A stretch of 64,000 nucleotides of DNA from assembly GCF_000321225.1 (NCBI RefSeq), contig NW_004450323.1:2380623-2444622 (forward strand). The letters are read 5' to 3'. The notes beneath the pieces are model-generated. The model worked only from the letters and a program-made list of their open reading frames with translations, was not told where the DNA came from and did not search any database. Both the position numbers and the translations under genes were made by a program. The stretch is from Odobenus rosmarus divergens (lineage: Eukaryota > Chordata > Mammalia > Carnivora > Odobenidae). Shown one piece after another: positions 1-10,930 of the stretch. Numbering within the stretch: position 1 is the first letter of the stretch; each line of letters begins with the position of its first letter.

Positions 1-470
1 CTGCATCAAAAACTAATGTAATGTATGGTGATTAACATAATAATAAAAAATGAAAAAAAAAAGAAAGGTAACAAAATTCAGAAAGTCCATCAAAAAGTAA
101 AAAGCAAGAGAAGAGAATCAATAGGCAAGACAGCTAGAAAATACGAACATAGAAATAAGTCCTAACTTAATAGCATTTGGAACAAATGTAAATAGATTAA
201 ACTTTTTCAAAAAGAGACCCTGTGATTTTATTTAATTTTAACTTTATATTGGCTAACTAAAAATGATACTGGAAAACTGAAAATAGAAGAGATGGTAAAA
301 GATGCGCTAGACCCATGCCACCCAAAAGAAAGTGGAATTGACAGGTGCTAAAAACATTAAGATGAAAGCATTAAAGGGGACAATGATGATATTTTATTCT
401 GATAAAAAGAAAATAATTCTTTAAAAAAAGATGATTCAAGAAGATGTAAAAGTTATGTGTTTGTGCATTG
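1..470 (+). mobile_element. Old L1 ORF2 fragment (sense)
   Basis: A-rich sequence that follows the layout of a mammalian L1 ORF2 endonuclease-region segment (runs such as AAATAGATTAAACT and TTTTATTCTGATAAAAAG at expected spacing), with many stops. Identified from memory of L1 consensus; the subfamily is not assignable. Confidence 0.5.
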
Positions 471-582
471 TTAGCATTAATGTTTGTTAAATATTGACGG
501 TAAGTATTAAAGAGGCTTCCAACTGGTTTTGAACAAAACGCAACCAAAATTGCTTCTTTATAGAAAGTTTAATACCATTTCA

Positions 583-605
583 ATACACACACACACACAC
601 ACACA
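583..605. repeat. (CA)n microsatellite
   Basis: About eleven CA units in a row. Confidence 0.95.
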
Positions 606-1490
606 GGATTATGTTTACTACTTACTGTACTTACTGTCTTTCATCTTTTGCAGTTGATGGCAATTCTAATATGCACCTGATTTTTCTTTACAGAAAACTG
701 ACATTTCCCCCTTATTTTTGGAGTTGTAAAATTTCACTAATATGTCTTATATTATGTTTTTTTTTAAAGTTTCATGCCACTTTGGGAGTCCTTTCAATCT
801 GAAAATTCATATCTTTATTCAGTTCAGTTCTGGGAAGTGCTTTTTGAATTGTTTTTCCCTCCCTCAAATGGCTCCTTCCTTTCTTTTTTTAAATATTGCT
901 TTCTCTCCCTTATACCTATTCTTTATTTCTAGCATTCATTATATGTGATGCTGGGTCATTTCTATATATCGTCTGTCTTTAAACTCTGCTTTTTTCAGCT
1001 TTTTATTGCTCTGTGTTGATTTCTGGGAACATTGCTCACTTTCATTTTCTGAGTCTCTAATTCAGCTGTCTCTTTGGCCATTCAATTTATTTAGTCATTT
1101 AAAAATTTTTCCGTTATCCAAATTTTCATTTGTACTATCTATAGCTAATTTAAGAAAATGCTTGCAGTATTCTCACACTTACCCCTAAGCTAGTAATTAT
1201 ATGTATTCATTCTTGATGATTATAAGTACTTTGATGGTTCAGTTTGTTTCCTTTCTTTGTGGTATTGAATTTCCTCAAGCATTGGGTGATTCTTGATTGT
1301 AATGTCAGCTGTCATATCTGTTTGTGCAAACAGCTTAAAGGGACTTTAGGCTCCGAGCTTAGTAGTCTAGTGAGAGTATGGTGGGGTGGGACCTCACTGT
1401 GGCAGCTAGTCACCTGTTCCTCTTAGGCATGAGGGACAAAAGGTACTGCCCTACTTCTCACCCAACTTCCATGCCCATTGCCTTGGCTTA
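606..1490 (-). repeat. Probable old L1-derived sequence (antisense)
   Basis: T-rich, low-complexity sequence with no open frame of note. Its texture resembles the antisense 3' untranslated region of an ancient L1, but I cannot match it reliably. No gene is seen. Confidence 0.3.
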
Positions 1491-1969
1491 TGGTTAGATA
1501 CTCCAAAGAGAGTAAGGAGGAGAGAGTAGAGTGCTTGCTTGATCTTTCTGCTACTGTACCTAGACTGTCACTGCATTGGTCATTGCTGGGTCCCTCCAGA
1601 TCCCAGTGTTTACCATCTGCAAGTAGGAGCGCTCATGAAGCCAACCCATATTTATGTCAGTTGCATCCTCTTCTGGGGGCTGGGGACTGTGGTTTCCTTT
1701 CAAACCTCAGATTGCATCTACTTTCTGTCCTAAGGGCATTCATCACAATTGTTAGTCTAGCAAGGCTTTCTTTCCCTTCTTGCTTTTCAGTGTGGTTATT
1801 GTTTGTATTTGAAAAATGATTTCTAGGAATTTGAGGGATGACGAGGCCACAGTGTATGCTCATGCTGCCTGTCTGAGTGAAGTTGGGGCAACTTCTTCTA
1901 ACCTCACTAAACCTCAGTTTTCTTGAGTTCAAAATGAAGTGTCAGTAGTGGTGATGGTGGAGGTGCTGA

Positions 1970-2250
1970 TACTTAGCTAACATTGGAAAGTATAATATGT
2001 GTCAGGCATTACTCTAAGTTCCCACTTTATATGTACAAACTCATCTAATTCCTCAACAACCCTGTGTTATATATTATTGCCATATTATAGATGAAGAAAC
2101 TGAGGCACAGGAAGGTTAGGTAATTTACCCAAGGAAGTAGCTACCTACTTCATAGGGTTCCTTTGAGGATTATTGAATTAATACATATGAAGCACTTACC
2201 ATGGTGCTTGAAACATATTAAAACTATGAAGATGGCTGTTATTTTTCTCA
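1970..2250 (+). mobile_element. MIR SINE, sense copy followed by an antisense copy
   Basis: The core GATGAAGAAACTGAGGCACAG with a following TTACCCAAGG is the MIR signature at about 1975-2140. The adjacent stretch (CATAGGGTTCCTTTGAGGATTA) matches the MIR antisense signature. Both are old and diverged. Confidence 0.7.
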
Positions 2251-2566
2251 GTGCCAACCTGAGCTGGCTGAAAACAGGCACTAATAAAATATATGGTAAA
2301 TGAATGAAAAGACACCAAAAAGTGGTAGTCTACTTGGTCTGTAGAAGGTCATGTGGAAGTTGGACAGCAAACCCTGTCCAAGTGTTTTCTTAAGTAATAA
2401 AAATAAACTGGGTCCTGGACATTGGCCACTTGGTTCCCACTCTAACCAGCTCAGGAGTTTAGATTTTTAGGTATTGAGTTCTTGGTTCTTGGAACCATTT
2501 TAACTTTTTCTGTTTTTGTCATGTGGTATGACTTAATTTGAAATTTAGTTAATAAGTTTTAAAAAA

Positions 2567-3244
2567 TCAGTTGCTTTTCTCTTTCTTTCTTTCTTTCTTC
2601 TTTCTATTTTAGTTTTTAGCAATATTTTAAAATTTAAATTCAATTAACATACAGTGTATTATTAGTTTCAGAGGTAGAATTTAGTGATTCATCAGTTGTA
2701 TATAACACCCAGTGCTCATTGCATCATATGCCCTCCTTTATGCCCATCACCCAGTTACCCCACCCCCCACCCCTTCCCCTCCAGCAATTCTCAGTTTGTT
2801 TCCTATAGTTAAGAGTCTCTTATGGTTTGTCTCCCTCTTTGTTTTCATCTTATTTTATTTTCCCCTCCCTTCCCCTATGATCCTGTTTTGTTTCTTAAAT
2901 TCTACATATGAGTGAAATCATATGATAATTGTCTTTCTATGATTGACTTATTTTGCTTAGCATAATACCCTCTAGATCCATCCACATCATTGCAAATGGT
3001 AAGATTTCATTTTTTTTGATGGCTGAGTAGTATTCCATTGTATATCTATACCATATTTTCTTTATCCATTCATCTGTCGATGGACATCTGGACTCTTTCC
3101 CTATGTTGGCTATTGTGGACATTGCTGCTATAAACATTGGGGTACAGGTACCCCTTTGGATCACTACATTTGTATCTTTTGGGTAAATACCTAGTAGTGC
3201 AATTGCTGGGTCATAGGGTAGCTCTAAAAAGTCAGTTGCTTTTC
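2567..3244 (-). mobile_element. 5'-truncated L1 with target-site duplication
   Basis: Minus-strand L1. The C-terminal end of ORF2 is readable over about 75 codons at 2937-3164 (TMEYYSAIKKNEILPFA), followed by the 3' UTR and an A/G-rich tail seen as TTTC repeats at 2578-2605. A 19-bp duplication with one mismatch (AAAAARTCAGTTGCTTTTC) flanks it at 2561-2579 and 3226-3244. The element is truncated to about 645 bp. It is a fairly young carnivore-type L1 that cannot move. Confidence 0.9.
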
Positions 3245-3899
3245 ATTTCTCATATTCAGAGTACTGAAAAAAATGTTAACTTTTGCTTTAAGGGAACTTA
3301 ACACTCCAATTTCCATATACATATATATTATATACAAATTTACATATACCACACGAGAATAGTTTTTTTCTTTTAGTAGTATATTGAAAATCAGCGTCTA
3401 GCACAATGTCTGGAAGAGAGCAGGTGTTCGATAAAGTACTGCTGAGTAAATGAGCATGTATATGTAAATTAGAATGCAAGTCTCTGCCTTCATGGGATCC
3501 ATAGTATAACAGAAGAGAGAGACTTGTAGAAAGTAATTAGAATGCATCACCATAGTAATGTTCTGTAGAATGTATCCTGGGAACTTGGAGGAAGAAGAAG
3601 GTGACTGTGTTTGAGGAAAAAAAATCACAGAGGAGTTGATGTTTGTTTTAGCTGCATTTTGAGGATGGATAATGTGTTGCCATGGAGAATGTAGTGAAGG
3701 GCATTCAATCAGGGCAAGGGGAGGATATCACCCAATATAATGCAAAGTGAATCGCAAAATCCTGAGAATCTACACAGTGAAATCTGTTCAATGATATCAT
3801 GTTAATCAAAAAGGCTTCTCTTGAAATTTGAAAAAAAGTCATGCAAAAGATAACCATAGATTTTCAAGATGATAATGAAATATGATTATGCAATTCTTT

Positions 3900-4403
3900 G
3901 CCTAAAGGCCTTCAGTGGTTCACTGTTGTCAGTGGCAAAGTACAGGAGCCATTCAAGATCCTTCCTGACCTGACCACATGCAGCCTGCCCTTTAGCTACA
4001 CTGGATTACTTGTAGTTCCTTGAATTTCATGCTATTTTATGCCTCTGTCGTTTTGAATATGCTCTTTTGCCTGCTGTTACACCATCCTTGCCATCCCTTT
4101 AAGCTAATTCCTCATTTCCCTCCACCTTCTCTTCCTTCCTGGCCAGGTTCTCTCTGAACTTTACTCCTGTGGTTGACATTGGTGTCTCCTCCACTAGATG
4201 GGTTGCTTGCTGGGGGCTGGAGGGTGGGTTTATAGCTTACTCTCATTTGAATTCCTTGCATGACTGGCCTTTAGTAATCTTTCAGCAAATACTACTGAAA
4301 AATAGATGACTGAACAAGCTAATGAATAAATTAGGGAATGGCAGTTATGAAAGGGAGAAGAATTCAAAAGGCAGGCAAAATGTTTCAAGGACATTTCTTA
4401 AGG
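3900..4403 (+). mobile_element. L2-like 3' fragment
   Basis: The series CCTTCAGTGG, GATCCTTCCTGACCTGACC and later TTCAGCAAATA is the order expected in the L2 ORF2 end and 3' UTR on the sense strand. Diverged. Confidence 0.5.
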
Positions 4404-4423
4404 CCAAAGAAATGCCAGGTTGA

Positions 4424-4612
4424 GGGCGCCTGGGTGGCTCAGATGGTTAAGCGTCTGCCTTTGGCTCAGGTCATGATCCTGGAGTCCTGGGATCGAGTCC
4501 CGCATTGGGCTCCCTGCTCCTTGGGAGCCTGCTTCTCCTCTGCCTCCCTCTGCCTCTCTCTCTCTCTCTGTCTCTCATGAATAAATAAATAAAATCTTTA
4601 AAAAAAAAAAAA
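4424..4612 (+). mobile_element. Carnivore tRNA-derived SINE
   Basis: Full-length element with the GGGCGCCTGGGTGGCTCAG head, pol III B-box-like GGGATCGAGTCCC, a CT-rich middle and an AATAAATAAATAAAATC-type A-rich tail. Flanked by a perfect 18-bp duplication (AAAGAAATGCCAGGTTGA) at 4406-4423 and 4613-4630. Confidence 0.97.
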
Positions 4613-5149
4613 AAAGAAATGCCAGGTTGATCCAGTCTATGTCCAAGAATTACCTTCATGGCAGGAAGAACATATCATTCCTAGTCTTCTACTCCTTCCC
4701 CCTTCTCTAATGGTCCTTTTTAACATTACTAGTGCTGCATATGAGCCCTTCAATCCCACATGTTCTACACTGTCTGAGTCCCAGTAAAGCCTTCCTTGAG
4801 CTGAGTAAAAGCAACTTGAAGAAACTGATAAGGTTTTTTAATAGAAAACCTTCCTCAGAGCAATAACCTCTGAATATTAGCTGTAAAGCCATTACATTAT
4901 TTAATGGATAAAACGTCTGTTAAAATTCACCTTTTCTCCATAGAAGACAGAGTCCAGGTTTTGCTCTCAGTCTCCATGTATATGAAGTGGTGTACAGTGA
5001 AGCTGTGTTATTTGACCAGGAGGTCTTAAGTTAAAACACGACGTTGGTAAAATCAGACACCAGGATGTCTGATTTCAGGTCCCCAGTCTGATAACAGATG
5101 TTTTCTACAAGAGATGTTTTCTATTTGTCCTTCTTTGGTTTCTATCCTC

Positions 5150-5260
5150 CTCATTTCCAACATTAATAGATACTCAACAAACACCTACTGTTTGTGTATG
5201 ATATGCTGTTGGGTGCTGGTGATACAATGCACAGGTAGAGCCCGTTTATAATGAGGCAGA
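5150..5260 (-). mobile_element. L2 3' end fragment
   Basis: Antisense L2 3' terminal signature (CTCAACAAACACCTACTGT ... GGTGCTGGTGATACA). Confidence 0.5.
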
Positions 5261-5603
5261 CGGAAGATCTTCACAAAACCCACATTAATGTAACCATGTT
5301 TCCAACATACTTTGTGAAGTCAATCTTAATTCTGTGCATTCATAAATAACAAACATCAGAGGTCTTTGATTCCTGTATCCTCATCTGATTTCTCTTAGGT
5401 TCACTACCATAGTCTCCATACTCTAAGGTAAATGGTGTATTATATGCAGTTATATATGGTAGTTTTTATTCCCTGTGTGCCTAGCACTTAGTAGTCATTC
5501 AGCAATATTTGATGAATGTTGAACATGCTAATGAATGAATGGCAGATATGAGAAGGAGGAGAATTTATGAAGGCAGGCAAGTGTTTTAAGAGTGTTTTTA
5601 AGG

Positions 5604-5801
5604 GGCGCCTGGGTGGCTCAGTTGGTTAAGCGACTGCCTTCGGCTCAGGTCATGATCCTGGAGTCCCAGGATCGAGTTCCGCATCGGGCTCCCTGCTCAG
5701 CAGGGAGTCTGCTTCTCCCTCTGACCCTCCCCCCTCTCATGTTCTCTCTCTCTATCTCATTCTCTCTCTCAAATAAATGGGTAAATAAATCTTTAAAAAA
5801 A
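5604..5801 (+). mobile_element. Carnivore tRNA-derived SINE
   Basis: Full-length with GGCGCCTGGGTGGCTCAGTT head, CT-rich stretch and A-rich tail. A perfect 16-bp duplication (AAGAGTGTTTTTAAGG) lies at 5588-5603 and 5802-5817. Confidence 0.97.
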
Positions 5802-5830
5802 AAGAGTGTTTTTAAGGTTCTAGTAGTCCC

Positions 5831-6030
5831 AGAGCACCTGCGTGGCTCAGCTGGTTGAGCATCTGACTCTTGATTTTGGCTCAGGTTATGATCTCAGGGT
5901 CCTGAGTTCCAGCCCCACATTGAACCCTGCATCAGGCTCTGTGCTCAGTGGGGAGACTGAGATTCTCTCTCCTTCTGCCCCTCCCCCTTCTCTCTCTCTC
6001 AAATAAATAAATCTTAAAAAATAATAAAGT
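5831..6030 (+). mobile_element. Carnivore tRNA-derived SINE (older copy)
   Basis: Diverged head (CACCTGCGTGGCTCAGCTGG), CT-rich middle and A-rich tail with AATAAATAAATC. Imperfect flanking duplication CTAGTAGTCC / CTAGCAGTCC. Lies about 30 bp after the previous SINE. Confidence 0.9.
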
Positions 6031-6629
6031 CCTAGCAGTCCTAGGATTTAACATGGTTTTAGGCAAAAAATGTTGTACTTTACATTTGGAAAGAAACTGA
6101 GGCTTTATATTCAACAGTCTACCGCCATAATAATAGCAGTTATAGATTAACCCAAAAAAGGATGGAGGTAATTTCTAAGGAATGGGATTTTAGGAGCTAC
6201 TAATGCTGGGAGTTATGAGTTTCCCAGTTAGATAGGTGGACAATGAAAGAAAGAAAAAAAAAAGACAGGGGTGTGATTTATAGTTTAGCAGTAGCCGGAT
6301 TGTTGAGAGCACAAACAGAAGTGAATTGATACTCATCTCCCAGATTAGTTAAGAACAGCCTAATTAGCTAATGAACTCTTCCAATCCTATGTCCTGAAAA
6401 GCTTGGTTTCTGGGCAAGCTGCAGTGCTTAGCAGCAGCTGCAAAATGTGTAGACATGCTAACACCAAGCAGAGGAACACATGCTGAGTTCCGACCTGCAA
6501 AGGTTGGTCTTTTTGCGTTACCCGTTCTTAAAGGAATATCAGAAAGCGTGGTGAGTAAGAATAACAGACACAGGACACGGTAGCCTGGACTCGAGCCAGA
6601 CTGCCTGGAGTCAAGTCACAGCCCTGTCA

Positions 6630-7125
6630 CTTACTAGCAGAGCGATGTTTACCCCCTGGTCCTCATGACCTTGCATCGTTCTCTCCCACATCATGTCAGG
6701 GCTCGTCTGTGTGACCAAGAGAACATGGCAGAAGTGAGGGTGTGACTTTTAAGCCTCGGTCATAAAAGACCTTGCCATGTCTGCCTTGCTCTCTTGGATC
6801 ACTTGCTGTGGGGGAAGCCAGCTGCCATGTCATGAGGACACTCAGTGAGCTCTACAGAAGGTCACATAGTGAGGAACTGGGTGCTCCTGGCAAGGCCATG
6901 TGAGGGAGCCATCTTGGGAAATCCAGACTCAGGGTCAAGCCTTCAGATAATGGCAGCCCCTAGTGAAATCTTGACTGCCAGATCCTGAGACATCCTGAGC
7001 AAGAACCATGTAGCTAAGCCACTCTCAGATTCCTGTCCCGCTATGTGAGATCATAAATGCATATTGCTCTTTTAAGCCGCCACACACTACATTTTACTCT
7101 GCTGCAATAGACAACTGAAGCAAAA
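6630..7125 (+). mobile_element. MaLR (MLT1-like) solitary LTR
   Basis: Order of blocks CTTGCTCTCTTGGATCACTTG, GCCATGTCATGAGGACACTC, GAGCCATCTTGGGAAAT and terminal TTTTAAGCCGCC ... CAATAGACAACTGA is that of an ERVL-MaLR LTR. No internal retroviral sequence adjoins it. Confidence 0.65.
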
Positions 7126-7494
7126 GACTTTGTAAAGAACTAGTTTAAAGGATGTTTGTTAGCAATAGACTTGATTTGATAAATAGTAGCATACCCTTTT
7201 AATTTATTTTACAGAATATTTTTATGTTTCTGAAAGTAACTTCTGTGGAACACTAGTCCCACAAGATGCTCCATGTAAAAGGGGTTTCGTCCTTATATAA
7301 CACTGTGCTGTACATTAGATCTCCTTCTTGGAGATCTCCATGCTCATAAACATATTAAAGAATCTGAGAAGTCCTGAGTAAAGGATTTTTTGATTAGCCC
7401 AGGGTTTTTCAGACTTACATCACTAAGAAATTTCTTTATCAAATATCACCTGCTAAAATACCGTGGCTCACCCTGTAAGAAACATTATTCTATA

Positions 7495-7698
7495 GCACTG
7501 ATTTTCAGACCTAAGCCTACACCAGAATCATGTGAAGAACTTTTAAACACACATTGCTGGGCCCCGCTCCCAGGATTTCTGATTAAGGAGATTTGGGGTA
7601 GGGCCTGGGAATTTGCATTTCTAATAAGGACTCTGGTGATGCTGCTGGCGCATGCATCTGTGTTAGGGGAGTGGACCCCACTTTGAGAATCACTGTTT
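7495..7698 (+). mobile_element. MER5A (hAT-type DNA transposon remnant)
   Basis: Contains the MER5A blocks ATTGCTGGGCCCC, GGATTTCTGATTAAGGAG and GGGAATTTGCATTTCTAA between the terminal inverted ends CACTGATTTTCAG and TTGAGAATCACTG. Confidence 0.85.
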
Positions 7699-7756
7699 GA
7701 TAAGGTTCCAGGTTCTTTGGTAAAAAGCTTTAAGGAATGTGTATGCAAATGGCCAG

Positions 7757-8800
7757 TAAGCACAGGAAAGGATGCTCAACATTGTTAGCCATTAAAGAAA
7801 TGCAAATCAAAACCACAAGGGGATACCTCTTCACACCCACCAGAATGATTATAATAATAAAAAAAAAAACAGACAATAGCAAGTGTTGGGCAGGAATATG
7901 GAGAAATTAGCACCTTAACCATTGCTGGTAGAAGTGTAAAATGGTGCAGCCACTTTGCAAAACACTTTTGTCAGTTTCTCAAACTGTTAACCATAGTTAC
8001 CATATGCCCTAGCTATTTCACTTTTAGGTACATTCTTAAGAGAAATGAAAACATGTACCCATCCAAAAACTTGTACCTGAATGCCCTTCACCTCAGTATT
8101 CATAATAGCGAAAAGTTGCTAAGCACCCAGGTGTGCATTAGCTGATGAATAGATAAACAACCTGTGATTTATTATATTATAATGGAATACTGTTTGATGT
8201 TGAAAAGGAAGGAAATACTGATTCATGTTACAAAATGAATGAACCTTGAAAACTGTGCTGAGTGGAAGAAGTCCTTCACGAAAGGCTGCATACTTCATGA
8301 TTCCATTTATATTAAAAATTCAGGATAGGCAAATCTGTAGAAACAGAGAGTAGAGTAGTGGTTACCAAAGGCTGGGGGGAGGCTGGGTGAGGAGTGACTG
8401 ATAATGGGTATGGGGTTTCTTTTAGGAGTGATGAAAAATGTCCTGAAATTATATAGCAGTGATGATTGGATAATTGTTTGAATGTACTAAAAACCACTGG
8501 ATGGGAGAAAACTACTCTGTTACTATTATTATTATTTTTTTTAGAGAGAGAGAAAATGAGTATGAGCAGGAGGGAGGGGCAGGGGGGAGAGGGACAGAGA
8601 GAATCTTAAGCAGGCTCCACACAGCGCAGATCCTGATGTGGGGCTCAACCCCATGACCCTGAGATCATGATCTGAGCTGAAATCAAGTCAGATGTTCAAC
8701 CAACTGAGCCACCCAGGCGCCCCATGGGAGAAAACCACTTTAAATGGGAGAATTTTGTGGTTGTAAACAGCCTTAATAAAACTGCTATAAAAAAAAACGT
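7757..8800 (+). mobile_element. Ancient L1 3' end, split by a SINE
   Basis: Sense-strand L1M-type sequence (AAATGCAAATCAAAACCACA, AAAATGGTGCAGCCACTTTG, GATTCCATTTATATTAAAAA) running to an A-rich end near 8790. A SINE occupies 8513-8723. The residual ORF2 is broken by many stops. Confidence 0.85.
8513..8723 (-). mobile_element. Carnivore tRNA-derived SINE inside the L1
   Basis: Reverse-strand copy ending GAGCCACCCAGGCGCCCC, with T-rich tail and GA-rich stretch at its low-coordinate end. Flanked by a perfect 12-bp duplication ATGGGAGAAAAC at 8501-8512 and 8724-8735, so the L1 was there first. Confidence 0.95.
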
Positions 8801-9219
8801 GCATAGCTTCTAAATTAAGAGAGCAACAAAAATACAAATATCCAATTACATCCATTGTTACTCTTGTTACAGTCCATCAGGTGCAGGGACGTGCTACACA
8901 TGGTGGCAGTAGTGGGCTGATGCGAACAGGACATTTAGATCTGGGGGGCCTTTTAGCTCTCTTCTCTCCCTGTGTCCCTCTCTGAAGACAATAAAGGTTT
9001 GTTGTTGTTTTATGGTGGCTCTAAGTGAGCTGTGGAAGTGATGGGGAAGCAGCAGGCTGACCCGCAGTCATTGGACAGAGTACAAAGCCTGCCTATGATC
9101 TGTCATTTACATGGAGCAGTAAGTGACAGCAGTCTAAAGGGTAACCCTTCCCAGGGTTAGTTGGTTTGTTTTGGTCTTTGTTGTTGTTTGTTTTGCATTC
9201 TAAGAGAACTTAAAGTCCT

Positions 9220-9428
9220 GGGGCGCCTGGGGGGTTCAGTTAAGCAACAACTCTTGATTTCAGCTCAGGTCATGATCTCAGGGTTGTGAAATGGGGCCCC
9301 ATGTTGGGCTCTATGCTGGGCATGGAGCCTGCTTAAGAGTATTTCTCTCCCTCTCCCTCTGCACTCCCTCACCCCTGCCCCCATTTGCTTGCGAGCTCTC
9401 TCTCTCTCTCTCAAAAAAAAAAAAGAGG
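9220..9428 (+). mobile_element. Carnivore tRNA-derived SINE
   Basis: GGGGCGCCTGG head, CT-rich middle, (CT)n then poly-A. An 11-bp duplication CTTAAAGTCCT lies at 9209-9219 and 9429-9439. Confidence 0.93.
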
Positions 9429-9449
9429 CTTAAAGTCCTAAGCTAGAAC

Positions 9450-9655
9450 AGTGGTTCTTGAAGCTTTAGTGTGCATTAAAAAACATTTGGAGTTCTTTTT
9501 TTAAAAAAAACAAAAACAAAACATTTGGAGTTCTTATTTAAAAAGCAGAATTTTGGCCTTACTCCAGGAGGGTCAGAAATCTGCATGTGAAGCAAGCACC
9601 CAGATAACTCTGATGCACGTGGTTCATGGACTCCGTTGAAAACATTTGAGCTGGA
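9450..9655 (+). mobile_element. MER5A-like element with internal tandem duplication
   Basis: Opens CAGTGGTTCTTGAAGCTTTAGTG and has the downstream layout of MER5A (GGGTCAGAAATCTGCATG). A 17-bp block, AAACATTTGGAGTTCTT, occurs twice at 9481-9497 and 9519-9535. Confidence 0.65.
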
Positions 9656-9660
9656 AAACA

Positions 9661-10559
9661 CCCAGCTATATTGGGAAAGTACATAAATCTGTATACAGGC
9701 CATACAACCAATTCCAAGATAGTGATTACTTTGGGAAGGTAGGGGAGAAAACGGGTTGGGGTGGAGTCTTAGGTGTATCTGGCATGTCCATAGCTTTTAA
9801 AAAATGATTTGAAGCAAATATCAGAAAATGTTAAATCCCTGATAAATAGGGGATTGTGTATGACTGTGTATGTTGTGTCTTACGTTTTATTTTCTGAATT
9901 TCTGAACTGTATCATAAGAAATATGGTATTTTATCATCTTTGGGGTTTTAGGTTTTAGGACCCTTGTAGGGACTCTCACCTCAGGCTCTGGGTTTCCCAT
10001 AGGGCTGTAGGTCAGGGTAGCTCTCAGCTGAAAAGCCCTCTGGTGGGCCTGGCCCCACCCCTCTCCTCCCACCTCTGCCTTCTGCATGGAGGGCAACCTT
10101 GCGACTACTCCTGGCTCCACACAGGCTCCAGCAGAGCAGGACCAGGAACTCCAGAAGCCCGAAGGTGGAATTTCTCCTGACAGAACAGGAGAGAGAGGAG
10201 GAACCAGAAAACTACAGCCTGCCTCCTTGGTCCCAGGAGCTGTCTGTTGCTGGAGTTTGGGAGGATTCCATATGCAGGTCATCATGGTTGTCACACTTTC
10301 CTTCCTTTTCCCTCATGGGTTTCAAGACCCCTGCCTTTCCCCCCTACTTCTAGGAGAGAGGAGTTTTTATTTCTTGGTCAAAGGGTATCAGAGGGGACAC
10401 TCTCCCCCCTCCCCCCTGCCCAGTCCAATCTCTTTCTTTACAGTTTTCCTCAGGTATATTCTTTCCTTGGTCCCCTTTGACATGGCCGTGCCCTGATGTG
10501 CAGATGAGGTGACGAAATGCTACTCCAGGTGGCTGCCTTGTCGGGGGTGGGGCTCTGAA
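9661..10559. other. Unique intronic sequence
   Basis: No recognisable repeat. From about 10020 the sequence becomes C/T-rich, producing overlapping open frames on both strands without codon-like conservation or splice context. No gene is called. Confidence 0.5.
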
Positions 10560-10930
10560 CCCCACACAGCCACCTTGGGGCACAGGGGGAGGGCTGGCCA
10601 AGGCTCCAGAGTGCTGGGCTCGCTGGAGGGCCAGTGCAGGCAGCGGGGCGGCGGCGGCGGCGGGCTGGCTTGGGCTCTTCAGTAACTGGAGAGTTCACAG
10701 CCAGCAGACACAGAGCTTGGCTGGAAGGCAGAGGCACAGCGAATCATCACGTTGTGAAGCAGGCCCAGGCCAGTCGGAAAGCCGGCCAGCGTGGGCCATC
10801 CCTGAGGAGGAGGCAGGCCTGGCCCAGAGCGCTCTGGGCCGAGTACTGAGACTCGGGCTCTTACCAGCTACTTCTTTCCCTGAACCCCTGCCCTCCCGTC
10901 TGAAAGGAGGCAGGGCTCTCCGTCTGCCTG
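10560..10930. promoter_or_regulatory. GC-rich patch with CGG run (possible regulatory element)
   Basis: Markedly G+C-rich against AT-rich surroundings, with a (CGG)n run at about 10648-10664 and scattered CpG. It might be a regulatory element, alternative promoter or old CpG-rich sequence. No TATA box or exon structure can be defended, and CpG density looks moderate rather than island-like. Confidence 0.25.

Noticed and set aside
4440..4600. Frames with AWVAQMVKRLP-type sequence, repeated at other places
   Set aside because: They are translations of the carnivore SINE head, repeated wherever the SINE occurs.
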